Of a stretch of DNA of 64,000 bases, positions 41,490 through 53,998 are shown piece after piece. The notes under the pieces were generated by a model. That model did no database searches. It saw only the letters and a list, made by a program, of their open reading frames with translations, and had not been told where the DNA came from. How positions within the stretch are numbered: the stretch's first letter is position 1; each line of letters opens with the position of its first letter. A program made the position numbers and the translations under genes. Source of the stretch: Phymorhynchus buccinoides (lineage: Eukaryota > Mollusca > Gastropoda > Neogastropoda > Raphitomidae); NCBI GenBank assembly GCA_017654935.2, contig CM065695.1, forward strand, positions 25,025,073 to 25,089,072. Reading direction: 5' to 3'.

Positions 41490-41594
41490 CCTCAAACAGC
41501 ACAAAGTCGATGCATCCTAAAGTGAAGAATATTTCCTCATGAACACAAACTTTTCAGATAGGGGGAAACAGCTTACGATTTATCTTTGCCCTCT

Positions 41595-42330
41595 TTTGGC
41601 TCACTCGTGTGAACGACACGAAAGTCAGTCTATGTTCTTATGCTTGTTTGGTTTTCCGGGTGTCTGTGTGTGTGTCTGTGTGTCTGTCTGTGGTAACTTT
41701 AACGTTGGCTTTTTCTCGGGAACTACAAGGCGTACATAGTTCAAACTTTGCATACACATAGATGTTTATGCAAGCTTTCAAGAAAGATGATGTTTCATAT
41801 TAAATTAACCAATGGCCTTGACTTTTGACCTTTAACGTTTAATTTTTGTCTTGGCCATATCTTTCACAGTTTCGCAGTTAAAGTCCCCAAATTTGGCAAG
41901 GTGGTGCATTAGCCTAAGGTGGTATGGTATCTACGGTGAATGTTACTCTCTTGACCTTAACTTTGACCTTTGACCTTGAACATCGTCAATTTGTTTTAGC
42001 CATATCTTTTATAACCTGGCAGATACAGTCCCCAAATTTGGCAAGCAGGTAGACTAGCTTAAGATCAAATGGAATGCGAAGTGTTGTCAACCTCAGTGAC
42101 CATGATCACCTTGACCTTTGACCTTGAATTTTTGTCTATCGTAATATCACATGAACCGCTGCACAGATTCGCTTAAAATTTTGTAGGGTGATATATCACA
42201 TCAAGCTGATGAGTCCAGCAAAATTTTGGTATAGAGTTTATTTGAAAGTAAACTATTTGGCATCTCTGGCATATAGATCTATTAAAAAAAGCACCACAGC
42301 GAGTGAGCCTTGAAGGCTTTGCCTCTTGTT
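41595..42330. mobile_element. TIR element (GGCTCACTCG family), long copy
   Basis: Starts TTTTGGCTCACTCGTGTGAA and ends GAGTGAGCCTTGAAGGCTTT. The interior is rich in TTGACCTTTGACCTTGAA repeats. Confidence 0.72.
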
Positions 42331-42518
42331 TTCTTCTCATAGCTATGCAGTTGTTTCCCTTAGATCTGTATTTGCTACTTTTATCTTCTTCAAGAGGTCG
42401 GTAGATCACTGTCACTTTATAACAGAACACAGTTCACACATACACACATCAAAACACTTTTCAGTTGTGGAATTGAAATGTCCTTAAAAAAGGACAACAG
42501 TATTGTTTGTGCGTCGAG

Positions 42519-42577
<59 letters not shown>

Positions 42578-42583
42578 TGTGAG

Positions 42584-42635
<52 letters not shown>
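42519..42635. repeat. (GT)n microsatellite
   Basis: About 115 bp of GT, followed by a piece starting CAAGTCAAGTCAAAATGATC and TTTATTGA, which resembles other dispersed AAAGTCAA tails. Confidence 0.93.
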
Positions 42636-42639
42636 AAGT

Positions 42640-43172
42640 CAAGTCAAAATGATCTTTATTGAGGATAAAAGGAATAAGCTTAAAAGCTTTTTTACATCCT
42701 GTCCTCAAGAGAACAAAATAACAACAAAGAATGAAGGACAAATCAGAGTGCACAGGACAAAAACATTCGTTTTACAAAGCATCACATGAAAACATACAAT
42801 TCGTAATTAGACAAAATATACATATGAAGCCATTTACATAAAATCCAAAATAATACGATTAATAAATTTATACATGCAATTAGAGAAGAAGAACAAAAAG
42901 AAGAAGGAGAAGGAGGTGAAGAAGAACAAGAAGGAGGAGAGAGAGAGAGAGAGGGGGGGAGAGAGGGGGGCAAACAATGAGGAGAGCCGAAGTTAAAAAA
43001 AGCAAAGAAAAAAAAGCATGAATGAGAATGGGAGATTCAAACAAGCAATCAAGTAAAGCAAAAACACACACATCACATGATTCAAGTAACAAACAATACC
43101 GTGTGTGTGTGTGTGTGTTCTATGCTTTTTGGTTTCGATTATCTGTAATGACTTTGTAAAGCACCTAGAGTT
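42640..43172. other. Gene-free stretch
   Basis: A-rich and GA-rich low-complexity DNA; no exon recognised. Confidence 0.5.
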
Positions 43173-43427
43173 TTAACCCTTTCACCGCCAATGTCGCATT
43201 TATGCACCACAATGGTTTAAGACTTTAACACTTATGTCACTAAAAGGCATCAAATCAGGGCCTGTTACCCGAAGACAATATTTTCTTAATTTTTTTGAGG
43301 AAGGGATAGGCCTAATGTTAAACATGTCACAGAGGAATTCCCAATATTGCAGAGACATTTGTTTTCCTACCCAGTTAAGTTTAATGGTATTTTTGGTGTA
43401 AAAAATGGCTGGCGGCGAAAGGGTTAA
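43173..43427. mobile_element. piggyBac-like MITE
   Basis: Complete copy with TTAACCCTTTCACCGCCA and GGCGGCGAAAGGGTTAA ends and TTAA on both sides. Confidence 0.85.
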
Positions 43428-44031
43428 GGTATGCGTCATAGAAATCTTTGGAATAAATAAAAGTCTTGTCACCCATAATTATAGAGAAGGGGTGAAGCCC
43501 CCTTTGGAAATGAGAAGTTGAAATAGCTGCTTAGGCTTTGTTTTCACACTATAGAGATGCACACAGACAGACAGAGAAAGACACAGTTTTTTTGTTTAAT
43601 TGTAATGCACTTTAGGGTCATAAAGAATGGGGAGTACACATTTTGTTTTTAAGCATGAGAAGAAAAGAACACATTTTCTTTCCTTTGAAGTTACTTGAAT
43701 TACGACAACAAAGATGCTGCTGACGAAAATGATGCTAAAGATGATGATGATGATGTGCAAACTGTGTGGGGTGTTAATGTCAACTCCTTGTGTTTGTGCT
43801 ATACAACCTTCTAATCCCCCCCCCCTCCCCCCCCCCACATGCATTGCCTTTTCCCTATTCTCAACAAAAAGGAGAGAAGCAAGAAAAAAAAAAGGAAACA
43901 AAGAAAAGAGAACATTTGGATAAACAAAAAATGTTTATTTCTGTCGCTCTCTCTCTTTCTTTGGCAGAGAGATTTGCATTTGCTTCAGTGCTTTCTCAAA
44001 AGTTATTATTTGTTAATTATTTGTTCATTTA

Positions 44032-44279
44032 TTAACCCTTTCACCGCCAGCCATTATTCAGCCACAAAATACCATTAAACTTAACTGCTTAGTGAAAAAA
44101 AAAACCTGCAGTATTGGGAATTCTTCTGTGGCATGTATGCTAACATTAGGCCTATCCTTACCTCCCAAAATTAAGAAAATAGGGTCTTCGGATAACAGGC
44201 CTTGATTTGATGCCTTTTAGTGATATGGGTGTTAAAGCATTGTGGTGCATAAATGCGACATTGGCGGTGAAAGGGTTAA
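44032..44279. mobile_element. piggyBac-like MITE
   Basis: Complete copy, inverted relative to 43173-43427 and only about 600 bp from it. The pair could form a large hairpin in a transcript. Confidence 0.85.
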
Positions 44280-44524
44280 ATAAAGCATGTCATTGTTGCT
44301 GAATGTTGAGAACTAAGCCTATTTCCTAATGGGTGCGACGTAGACCATGACGACAACCCACTGATGTAAAGCTATCTTGGACCTTGTATTCTCTTCCTGA
44401 CAGAAATGTTTACTTGTTTCAGCGCTTTGTTTTAGATTGATTATTCCACACTTGCAGTTAGTTAGTTGCTGTTGAGTTTTGCAAAGTAGAGCTTTTTTCA
44501 CAACAGATGTGAGTGGTTTCATAT

Positions 44525-44788
44525 ACAGTGGGACCTCCCTTATAAGACCTTCAAAAACATCCAAAATTAGGTCTTATAAGGGAGGTAATTTTGATACTTA
44601 CAAAGAAGGGCAATGTAAAAGATTGCCTCCCCAAAAAAAAATCATTAAAAAAGAAAAAAAGAAAATGAAAAGAAAGGCAGGGACAGTGGAGGGTTCAAAA
44701 AGGAAAAAAAAAGAGAAAAAAAAAAGGGCAATGTCTCCGAGAAGTAGGTCTTATGTGGGAGGGAGTCTTATAAGGGAGGTTCCACTGT
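44525..44788. mobile_element. MITE with ACAGTGGGACCTCCCTTATA end
   Basis: Ends ACAGTGGGACCTCCCTTATA and AAGGGAGGTTCCACTGT. Longer than 36648-36813 because of an A-rich expansion at about 44625-44725. Confidence 0.78.
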
Positions 44789-45490
44789 GTATAAGCATTT
44801 TAATTTTCATTTAAAAAAAAAATAGTGACAGTAAAGGGACATACAGAATCATGACCTGGGTGTGGCCCGGCCCCCTTAGAGTGTAAGGAGTTCAGGGCCG
44901 AAGCGCTCGATTGATGGGAGGCTTCTTCTCTGAAGACTCTCTGTTGTCTGGCTCTCCGTAGAGTTTCTTTGCCACTGGTAGCGCTTCAGATTGCTTTCTA
45001 GCTCCATAGGTATTATGACACTTGATTTCAAAAAATGAGGGTCCGGTTTCCAAAATTCGGGGTCAGTAATGTTTCAGAGCTTAGGATTGTAATTTGGTTT
45101 TGGACTTCATGGGTCATATGACTCCTGGCTGCACAAAATGAGGGGTCAATTCGGGTTATTGACCCGGACCCCCCTTCAATTTTTGCTGTACAGTCATAAT
45201 GCTAGTAAATGGTATTGCTTGCGTATGACGTGTACTGTGTGGCCATGGGGAAAGAGTGAAAAATAAACACGTGTATTTCAACCGTAACCTCTGCGGTGTG
45301 TTATATATGAAGACAACCTCTTGATGGAAATGTGTCACGCCTTGTACTCTTTTCTTCTTTACAGAGGGGGTTGCATTTTTCTGACGCTTTCTAGGTTGTT
45401 TTTTTTGTTCCCCTCGATCACTCCACTAGTGGTTGTTGTTGAGTGTTGAAAAGTAAGCCTGCTTCCAAGGCTATGGGTAAGCTCTTAGCC

Positions 45491-46222
45491 TTAAAGGGAC
45501 ACCCTGACGGACTAGTTTTTGCAAGAAACACGTCAAGATCACCAGAAAGACAGACTTTTCAAGGATTGGAACATTCACTTTGCTCTGGTTTCCTAGAAAT
45601 CAAACCGTCAAAACGGCGATTCTTTCCTTGGCGGAGTTGCCGGAGAGAGAGAAGCCATTTTGGATGGGGTGGGTGGAGGCCACTCAAGAGTGGTTGAAGC
45701 TTTTTTTTCTTTGTAGTGCAGTAAGAAAAAATTGGAGCCATGTCCTTTGTTGTGAGCAAAACTCCTTTTGGTAAACTGTATAAAATAGCTTTAAAAAAAA
45801 AGACTTGCATTGTGGAAATTTCATGGAAACGATTTGGCCATTAGAAAAGAGAAGGCATGTGCCTTCACTGAAAGAATCCGACTTCCAGCACCTCCGCCAA
45901 GTGTTTGTAACTTGTATTGTGCAATTTGGGAATACATTCTTGCTTAAAGTAAACCAAAGTTGTAGAGACTAATGACGACCTCTGTTTCACGGAGAGAGGT
46001 TGGTTGCAGTCTTGCACCCTGTCTGCAGTTCTTGGCATGCAGCTTAAACCCACAGCCGCCATATATAAAGCGTTCATGCGAGGCGAGAGGCATCAGTCTT
46101 ATCGCGGCCGGCGAGAGAGACGGTTCAACCGTTCTTTTTTCTCTGTTGCTTGAGCCACTGTGAGTCAGAACTTCGCAGCAACTAGGCTACCCGATCCCTA
46201 GGATCGGTAGTTGTCCCTTTAA
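45491..46222. mobile_element. TIR element (TTAAAGGGACA)
   Basis: 732 bp bounded by TTAAAGGGACACCCTGACGG and GATCGGTAGTTGTCCCTTTAA. Its right ~180 bp recurs inverted at 52040-52220. Confidence 0.72.
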
Positions 46223-46857
46223 CCACTAAGCCCCTAGCCTCTGAGGCTTTAGTAGAATAGAATCTTCTTGATGCTTCTCTTGTGGTCCCAGTTCTGTATA
46301 AGAGTGTGAGTTCCTTGCAACCAGAAAAAGGGTATGAGTATAATTATTCAGTCTCTGACTGTCTGTGTTCTTGTATGTAAAGCACAATGCTTCTCAGTTT
46401 TCACAACTTAAAGTAATCAAGACTGATCATGACGAAATTTAGCAGGTTGGATCATAATGTACCAAGGACGTATTCCCGTTATTTTGTATTATCCGAGCTT
46501 CTAGAATTAACATTTTTAACATCTTTAAGAGGTGGTTTTTTTTTCAAATACTCTTTTGTGGGGAGTGGGGGTGAGGGTAGTCAGTGCTCACAAAGGTACA
46601 AGAGAATTAACGTGCGTTTCTGTGTTTGCTTGTAGGCTTTTGGGAGCGCGTTTATGGGCTTGCTTTCCTGTTTCTGTTTGCTTTTGCATGTTTTTTTGGT
46701 TTTTTTTAGGTCTGCGAAAGCCATTGCCACATGTTTTTCACTGGGGTTTGTTGGCCTTGTGTTTCCGAAAATAGCAGTCTTCCTATGTCATCATGTCAAT
46801 CGTCTGAAACCTTTTGGGGGGTGGGGGCGTGACAGGAAGGGGAGTGAGTAGATGGAA

Positions 46858-46866
46858 GGGGGGGGG

Positions 46867-46899
<33 letters not shown>
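46858..46899. repeat. Poly-G tract
   Basis: About 42 bases of G with one A. Confidence 0.93.
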
Positions 46900-46901
<2 letters not shown>

Positions 46902-47127
46902 GCAGCAGGCAGAGTGAATGTGAGAAAGGATGAAAGATGGGTGTATGGGGATGGGATGCACAGGGCCAGGAGACATGGGTAGGGTTGGGACTGGAGTCTC
47001 ATATTCAGCACCGTTTTTTTTCAGGGATTGTTGCACGCAGCTTTCACAGTTTCTGTTTAAAAGTGATCCTTTTTAATTAAGGAACCAAAAATGTAATGTC
47101 CTTTTTTTGACAGCTATGTACAATCTA

Positions 47128-47365
47128 TTAACCCTTTCACAGCCAATGTCAGCATCTATGCACCACAATGTTTTAACACCCATGCCACTAAAAGGCATCA
47201 AATCAGGGACTGTAATCCAAAGACCCTATTTTCTTAATTTTTGGAGGTAAGGATATAGGCCTGATGTTATGACATGTCACAGAGGAATTCTCAATATTGC
47301 AGTTGTTTTTTCTCTCTACCCAGTTAAGTTTAATGGTATTTTATGGCTGGCGGCGAAAGGGTTAA
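47128..47365. mobile_element. piggyBac-like MITE
   Basis: Complete copy, TTAACCCTTTCACAGCCAAT to GGCGGCGAAAGGGTTAA. Confidence 0.83.
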
Positions 47366-47894
47366 GCCAACAATCGTTAATTTTAAATGATTGATTCCCT
47401 TTCACGCTTTTGTCCTACTTTGTTGCTTTAGCTGATGGTATATGTTTTTAAATCCTCAGTTTTGAATATTTTATTAAAAGAAACCCCCCCACAACTGCTG
47501 TAGTTTGGAGAAATGTAATTAAAAAACACACACTTTTCTTCTCAAAAGAAAAAGAAGTTTGATGTCTTGGTCTGGAAGTGAACGTATTCATTCATTTGAC
47601 TTTTAAGCCCCCCACACCTCATTATAGAGTGGATGGTCATAGCAGTTATTCACGTTTGTTTGATAGTCTGCCTATCTGTGCAATATCTTGTGAACCATTG
47701 TACAGATTCGCTTCAAATTTAGTATGTTCTAACTTCTGTTGGGTAACTATTGCAATGGAGGAGGTTTTGTTTTTGCCATATTCTGTGACATGCTTGGTAT
47801 TTTTGTTTGATTTGTTGTTTTTTCCCCTCATGAGTTGTTTAGTTTGTAACTATTTTAAAACAAATATTCTTCTCACACATAACTAAAACAAGAA

Positions 47895-48616
47895 TCATTA
47901 TATTAACTCCGCCGTTTTTCGCCGAATCGCTTCAAATTTGCTATCAGCCCTAACGTGGTGATGGCAACGGCAACCAAGGCGGCCGTGTCATTTGCGCGGT
48001 TTGGCAAATGCGCTAAATGCGTATCCACCGGCCTCTCGGCGCCCGTATCTCTGGTATTTCTGGACGGATTGCCTTCAAATGTGGAAGGTAGATGACCGGG
48101 GACAGTGACTATCTGTTTGCCAAACTGGAAGTGAATCGATTTATAAATGCACGCGATATGCGCTGCTTGACCTTTTCACAAACTGCGGCGAAATGAGACC
48201 CGACATTGACTCGAAATTTCGAACGTGCATGACCAGGGATAGTGACTATCATGGTGCAAAATGTCAACAGTATCCATTCATAAACGCGCGCGATATCAGC
48301 CAATTTACATTTGCGCGGACCCTGCATTTCAAGCCGTCCACAACAAACAGTTTACACAGAAAGAACTCAGTACTGCGCACGCGCGGGCAAGAAAAGGGTT
48401 GGAGAGCGGAGATTACTTTAGTGAGGTACAATATCCCGCTATTCACCGAGTGAGAGCGGAGATTACTTTAGCGAGGGACGGGGTGGAACGGGATGAGAGA
48501 AGAAGATGGAAGGAGGGAGAGTGACAAAAGTAATAATCAATATTTCGCGGACCCGGCCAAACCGGTACTCAGCATTACCGGTACTTGGCGTTACCGGTAC
48601 TAGGCGTTGCGCTAGT
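47895..48616. repeat. Dispersed ~750-bp repeat, copy 2
   Basis: Closely matches 6550-7322 over its length (GCCGTTTTTCGCCGAATCGC ... GGCGTTACCGGTACTAGG). Both copies end in CCGGTAC repeats. Confidence 0.8.
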
Positions 48617-49712
48617 TCATATTAACGATTGTGCCCATACATGTACACGTGCATGGAATTTTAAGCACGTGCACCCCCCAAAAAATCAAAGGGAAGAGAG
48701 GCAATAGCTGAGGCATTTTTTTATATATTTTTTATTATTTGTGGAAGGTGTTTTTATTTTAAAATGACTTTTGTGCAAACGGCATTAAGAACTGTCAGAA
48801 GGTTTTGGCAATTAAGAGTTGCTGGGGATTTGCTGTCCAGACAACGAATCCCCAGTTTATCTTGGGAGATTAGAGCTAGCAGTTGTTGCGTGTTCATCTT
48901 TTTTATCTCTTTTATTGGCTCAATTTTTCGGCTTGTTCATTTCCTAATGTTTTTTGTTTTTTTAAACAAAAAATATGTAACATTGCTTTGGAAGGTCTCT
49001 AACTTGAGTGACTCACCCCTCCCTGTGGGGATACCGGGGGGTCTTTTGTATAATAGTTCCCCCACCTTCTGGAAGTTCTGTGCTTGTTACTTCCTCTAAT
49101 CTGTCACTCTTTGACTCTGCCTTTTCCCTTTGTTTTCTATCATCTACTGTCTTTCTGACTTATCGGCCCATTCTCCTGACTTTTTCCCCCAAAAGTCTTA
49201 CAAATAATTTGTTCTCCATCGAGCTCCTCCGAAATCGGAGTGTGTCGGCTGTGCGCAGCGGGGAGACCAGTGAAAACTGAAAACCGGACACATATACGCC
49301 CCTTACCCATTATGGCCATATGGCCTGGGAACGCAGAAAAAGAAGAAGAAGGGACTCAAGGGAAGCGGTTCGTTAACGTTCATCCTTCCTTCCTGTCTGC
49401 CTGTCTGTGCTTGTGGGCCTACTACATGTTCCAGTTTAGAAACGTAGAGTGCACGTGTTGCAAAAACTGCAACAGTGTGCATCCAGTTGTGAAATAAGGA
49501 AAGTGGATACACTCTGGGGGGGGGAGGTAAGGGGTGGGGTGGTGGAGGTAAGGGTGTGGGAGGGGGTAGGAGGGCTGTATGGGTTATTTGGGTAGGGATT
49601 TAGGGATTTGGGAGGAGTAAGAAAGAAGTAGAGGAGTAATAAATAAAAGGTGGTTATATATATATGACATTGCGGAAAGGGTGAGGGCCGGGAATGTTGA
49701 AGTTTCAGTATT
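48617..49712. other. Gene-free stretch
   Basis: Low-complexity T-rich and G-rich DNA. GGGGAGACCAGTGAAAACTG with CCCATTATGGCCATA near 49260-49320 also occurs inverted near 5570-5630, so both are repeat fragments. No TMX3 exon found. Confidence 0.45.
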
Positions 49713-50075
49713 CGGTAAAGGTCAAGATGTGCCATCCCCCCTACATTTCTCGATTAATTGTATTTTTCCGTTATTGCCTTTCTTACCATACATAAAGCTG
49801 TATTTTAGGAACATTTTCATCAAATTATCTTTTTGGAATACTAACCCTAACCCTACCTCCTACCCTATAAGACGGAAAAACGCAATGAACCACAACTGTG
49901 ACAAATCGCGGTGTACTGCAGTACATAGTGGGGGGTAGGGTTACGTTTAGGGTTAGGGATAGGGTTAGTATTCCAAAAAGGTTATTAGCTAAAAATGTTC
50001 CTAAAATACAGCTTTATGTATGGTAAGAAAGGCAAAAACGGAAAAAATAGAATTAACCGAGAAATGCAGGGGGGT

Positions 50076-50135
<60 letters not shown>

Positions 50136-50190
50136 AAGGGGGGGGGAGGGGGGGGGAGGGGGGGGGTGGCACATCTTTACCTTTACCCAG
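49713..50190. repeat. Large inverted repeat with a G-tract expansion in one arm
   Basis: The left arm (49713-49868: GGTAAAGGTCAAGATGTGCC, TTTCTCGATTAATTGTATTT, GTATTTTAGGAACATTTTCA, GGAATACTAACCCTAACCCT) pairs with the right arm at 49940-50190. The right arm contains about 100 bases of nearly pure G (50069-50166) where the left has only CCCCCC. The inner ends carry TTAGGG-like repeats. Confidence 0.85.
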
Positions 50191-50621
50191 TATTCTTTTT
50201 GTTTTGTTTTGGTTTCAGCTCTTGAAAGCTTCCTGGCTCTTGCAACACTGACAGGACATTATTGTTTTTTTAGTTAAGTGATAAGTTTCTTTATTGTCCA
50301 TTGGCAGACTACATAATGCAAATCCAAGACCTATCATTTATAGCGTTGTCAGCAAACCTGTGCTCAACCTGAAAATGAGAACAAAATCTGTCATCAATGT
50401 AAAACTAAGCGGTACCATGACTATTATTGGTGTTTTTTTGTTGGTGTTTGTGAGAATGCTTTGTTATGTGATTGTTTATGAATAAATTTGTTTAAACCAG
50501 AAGAAGAAAAAAAAGTGTTATTAAATGTAAAACTAAACGGTTAAAAAAAATCTGTCATAAATTATGAAATGTTCTTCCGTCAGACCAGATGAAGAGTTTA
50601 TGACTACAAATGTCGCTTCCC

Positions 50622-50635
50622 TCCCCCCCCCCCCC

Positions 50636-50683
<48 letters not shown>
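50622..50683. repeat. Poly-C tract
   Basis: About 60 bases of C with one A, followed by TTTACTTCCCCAG, which would be a strong 3' splice site. No recognisable exon follows. Confidence 0.93.
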
Positions 50684-50835
50684 TTTACTTCCCCAGGTAC
50701 TTCTTTCTACCTGATTTGTTGTCAGCAAAGTTGAAGACCTGGGTTGTCGTGCCAGTCAGTAGCTTGATGGTTTCATTTTTTTGGTGTGTGTGGCTTGCCC
50801 TGTTGCTTTGCAGCATTCATATGTATAAGAAATCT

Positions 50836-51428
50836 TTTTGGCTCACTCGTGTTAACGAAGTGAGTCTATAGTATGATAGTTGTTCGGTTGTGTGTATGTG
50901 TGTGTGTGTGTGTGTGCATGTGTGTGTGCATGTGTGTGTGTGTGTGTGTGTGTTGCGGCCGTGGTCCAATTTCCAAACTTTTGCGTTGGCATTTTGTCGG
51001 GAAATAGAAGGCGTACATTGTTCAAACTTTGCACACATATAGATGTCTATGCAAGCTTTCAAACATTAATGATTTTGATAATTAAATACTTAAAACAATA
51101 CTGTAAACAGATAGCAAACAGATAACATTTTAGATTAGTGGGTTAGAGAGTATTCAACAGGCAACATGAGTTGAGAAAGTATTCCACAGTGAAAGCCTCG
51201 ATAGCTCATTGCATAGAGCTTCTGTCTCTCATGCCAATGGTTCCGGGTCCGATTCTCGGCACAGGCATTTTTTTAATATTTTTTTTAGTTGTATCCATTA
51301 ACGATAGTTTCATTTGTACATTAAAATGTTATTGGCAATCTTGTACTTTAGACACCCCCCTCAAACTTTGTTTGTTGTGTCCCACATGTGCCTGTTCGAG
51401 TGAGCCTTGAAGGCTTTGCCTCTTGTTC
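50836..51428. mobile_element. TIR element (GGCTCACTCG ... CGAGTGAGCC)
   Basis: Starts TTGGCTCACTCGTGTTAACG, contains a (GT)n tract and GGGAAATAGAAGGCGTACAT, and ends CGAGTGAGCCTTGAAGGCTT. Other copies are at 12785-13243 and 41595-42330. The flanks on the two sides are duplicates of each other (50708-50835 and 51428-51546). Confidence 0.75.
51183..51262 (+). other. tRNA-like sequence (degenerate, likely SINE head or tRNA pseudogene)
   Basis: GATAGCTCATTGCATAGAGC resembles a tRNA D-arm/A box, and GGTTCCGGGTCCGATTC resembles a T-arm/B box about 30 nt later. Only about four of seven acceptor-stem pairs (GCCT/AGGC) form. It lies inside the terminal-inverted-repeat element at 50836-51428. Confidence 0.5.
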
Positions 51429-51561
51429 TGATTTATTGTCAGCAAAATTGAAGACTATTGTCGTGTCAATCAGTGGTTGATGGTTTCCTTTTTGTGTGTG
51501 TGGTTTGCCCTGTTGCTTTGCAGCATTCATCTGTGTAAGAAATCTTTGTTAGTGAGATAAG

Positions 51562-51781
51562 CAGACCTGTTTACTCTACTCTTTTCGAGTAGTATTCTAC
51601 CCAATTAGGACCTCTACTACTCTTCAAGACTGAAAATAATACTCTTTAATTCTTGACTACTACTCATTTTCAGTGAACATTATTTGATGGTTTAATGACT
51701 AAAACTACACATTTTGCACTAAAGCTACTCATTTCAGCTATTCAGACTACTCAAGACTTGGGTAGGGGGTAAGCAGGTCTG
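51562..51781. mobile_element. MITE with CAGACCTGTTTAC ends
   Basis: CAGACCTGTTTACTCTACTC to GGGGTAAGCAGGTCTG. Same family as 14139-14337, roughly inverted to it. A lone left end also lies at 18880. Confidence 0.78.
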
Positions 51782-52039
51782 GATAAGAGCTGTTTCGGTG
51801 GATCGAACTCAGTATTGTTTTTTGGAAGTTGACCACTGTATGAATCTAAATGTAAGTGCACGTACACACATATGCGGAGGTTCCGCGCGTAAACTTTATC
51901 GATAAGTAAAAGAAAGAATGAAAAAAATATATGGACGTGTTTCCGCCCGGAAATGTATCCGTATATTTTTTCCTCCTTTGTTGTACTTATTTACGGAGTA
52001 CGCATGGAGTTTCCGTACCGTGTGCACTGTGTACGTGTG

Positions 52040-52220
52040 CCTAAAGGGACAACTACCGATCCTAGGGATCGGGTAGCCTAGTCGCTGCGAAGTTCTGACT
52101 CACAGTGGCTCAAGCAACAGAGAAAAAAGAACGGTTGAACCGTCTCTCTCGCCGGCCGCGATAAGACTGATGCCTCTCGCCTCGCGTGAACGCTTTATAT
52201 ATGGCGGCTGTGGGTTTAAG
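52040..52220. mobile_element. Fragment of the TTAAAGGGACA element
   Basis: CTAAAGGGACAACTACCGAT ... TATGGCGGCTGTGGGTTTA matches the reverse complement of 46030-46222. Confidence 0.75.
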
Positions 52221-52234
52221 GGTATTTCTTGAAC

Positions 52235-52247
52235 AAATGAGAATCTT

Positions 52248-52324
<77 letters not shown>

Positions 52325-52409
52325 GTTGTCGATGATTGTTTTCGGTCCCCTCCCCCACCATTGCCCTATTGTAATGGGCCAGAGGCCTGAACAATGAAAT
52401 ATACTTTGA

Positions 52410-52497
<88 letters not shown>

Positions 52498-52579
52498 GAT
52501 GTCGATGATTGTTTTCGGTCCCCTCCCCCACCATTGCCCTATTGTAATGGGCCAGAGGCCTGAACAATGAAATATACTT

Positions 52580-52633
<54 letters not shown>

Positions 52634-52745
52634 TCTCTCTCACTCTCTCTCTCTCTCTCTCATCGATGTCGATGATTGTTTTCGGTCCCCTCCCCCACCA
52701 TTGCCCTATTGTAATGGGCCAGAGGCCTGAACAATCAAAATACTT

Positions 52746-52800
<55 letters not shown>
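52235..52800. repeat. ~165-bp compound repeat with (CT)n
   Basis: Three units: (CT)n, TCATCGATGTCGATGATTGT, CGGTCCCCTCCCCCACCATT, ATTGTAATGGGCCAGAGGCC, then AATATACTTTGACTC. The last part resembles other dispersed pieces near 36395-36430. Confidence 0.85.
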
Positions 52801-52802
<2 letters not shown>

Positions 52803-52810
52803 TGCATGTG

Positions 52811-52872
<62 letters not shown>

Positions 52873-52882
52873 TGCATGTGTT

Positions 52883-52955
<73 letters not shown>

Positions 52956-52978
52956 AGTGAGTAAGTGATTGAGTGATA

Positions 52979-53033
<55 letters not shown>

Positions 53034-53085
53034 GAGAGAAAGAGCCAGACAGACAGACAGAGAAAGAGAGAGAGAGAGGGGTTGT
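52800..53085. repeat. (CT)n and (GA)n blocks
   Basis: Long CT blocks separated by TGTGTGCATGTGTTT (two copies), then a GA block at 52985-53030. The CT and GA blocks are inverted complements. Confidence 0.9.
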
Positions 53086-53665
53086 ATTCCAATAAACCTA
53101 TCATATTGATCGACAAGAGAAATAGCAAAATTATATGCATTTTGTTTTGTCTTTCCCTCATGCATCACAGAACAGACGTAGTAAGGGAACAAATCATTTT
53201 ACAGACATTTTATTCAAGACCTTGCTTGTTTAAGGCTCTTGTCGTACATTGAGAAAAATATTCTAAAACAATTTGGTGTTTATCTACTCGAAGCTTACAT
53301 AAAGTGATATGTACAATGTATATTCTCTTTCACGGAGATAAGAATAAAGCATGCATATTTCACTCTCTCTCTGTCTGTCTCTGTCTGACTCTCTCTCTGT
53401 CTCTGTCTCTCTCTGTCTCTGTCTCTCTGTGTCTCTGTCTCTCTCTCTGTGTCTCTGTCTCTCTCTCTCCATTCGTTGCCTTCCTCGTCTTGTCTTTGCT
53501 CTCACTTTCACTCTCAAGGATATTATTATTATTATTATTATTATTAAGCTCATCACATATAATCAGGAACTCACCGATTCATAGTTAAGCGTAACATGTG
53601 TGAAACTTAACCATTCCATTTTATAAAGCGACTCACACACGCGCACACATGCACATACACGCACA

Positions 53666-53699
<34 letters not shown>

Positions 53700-53998
53700 A
53701 TTAACTTAATGCAATTAGACAAGAATTAATTTTTAAAATTCTCATAGCACACGCACACACACACACACACACACGCACCATGCAAGAAAAATGAAATAAA
53801 GCAAATACGAGAATATCTACAAAGCAAATACATGAATTGAGCTCTTGTTTGTACAACAACATTTGAAGCAATTGCAAACAAAATCTTTTTAAAAACCCAA
53901 CGTTAGGTTTTTGTTAATTAATACAGATTTAAGAAAACGAAGCCTGTCAGTCTTGGATCCGAGTCTGAAAATGGGTTCTGGCACATAGTCTTTGTGCG

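Noticed and set aside
49995..50277. Poly-glycine frames (also 8866-9138, 11310-11522, 46791-47036)
   Set aside because: Translation of poly-G/C tracts.
51183..51262. Functional tRNA gene
   Set aside because: The acceptor stem does not pair fully and the sequence lies inside a transposon; better explained as a tRNA-derived remnant.
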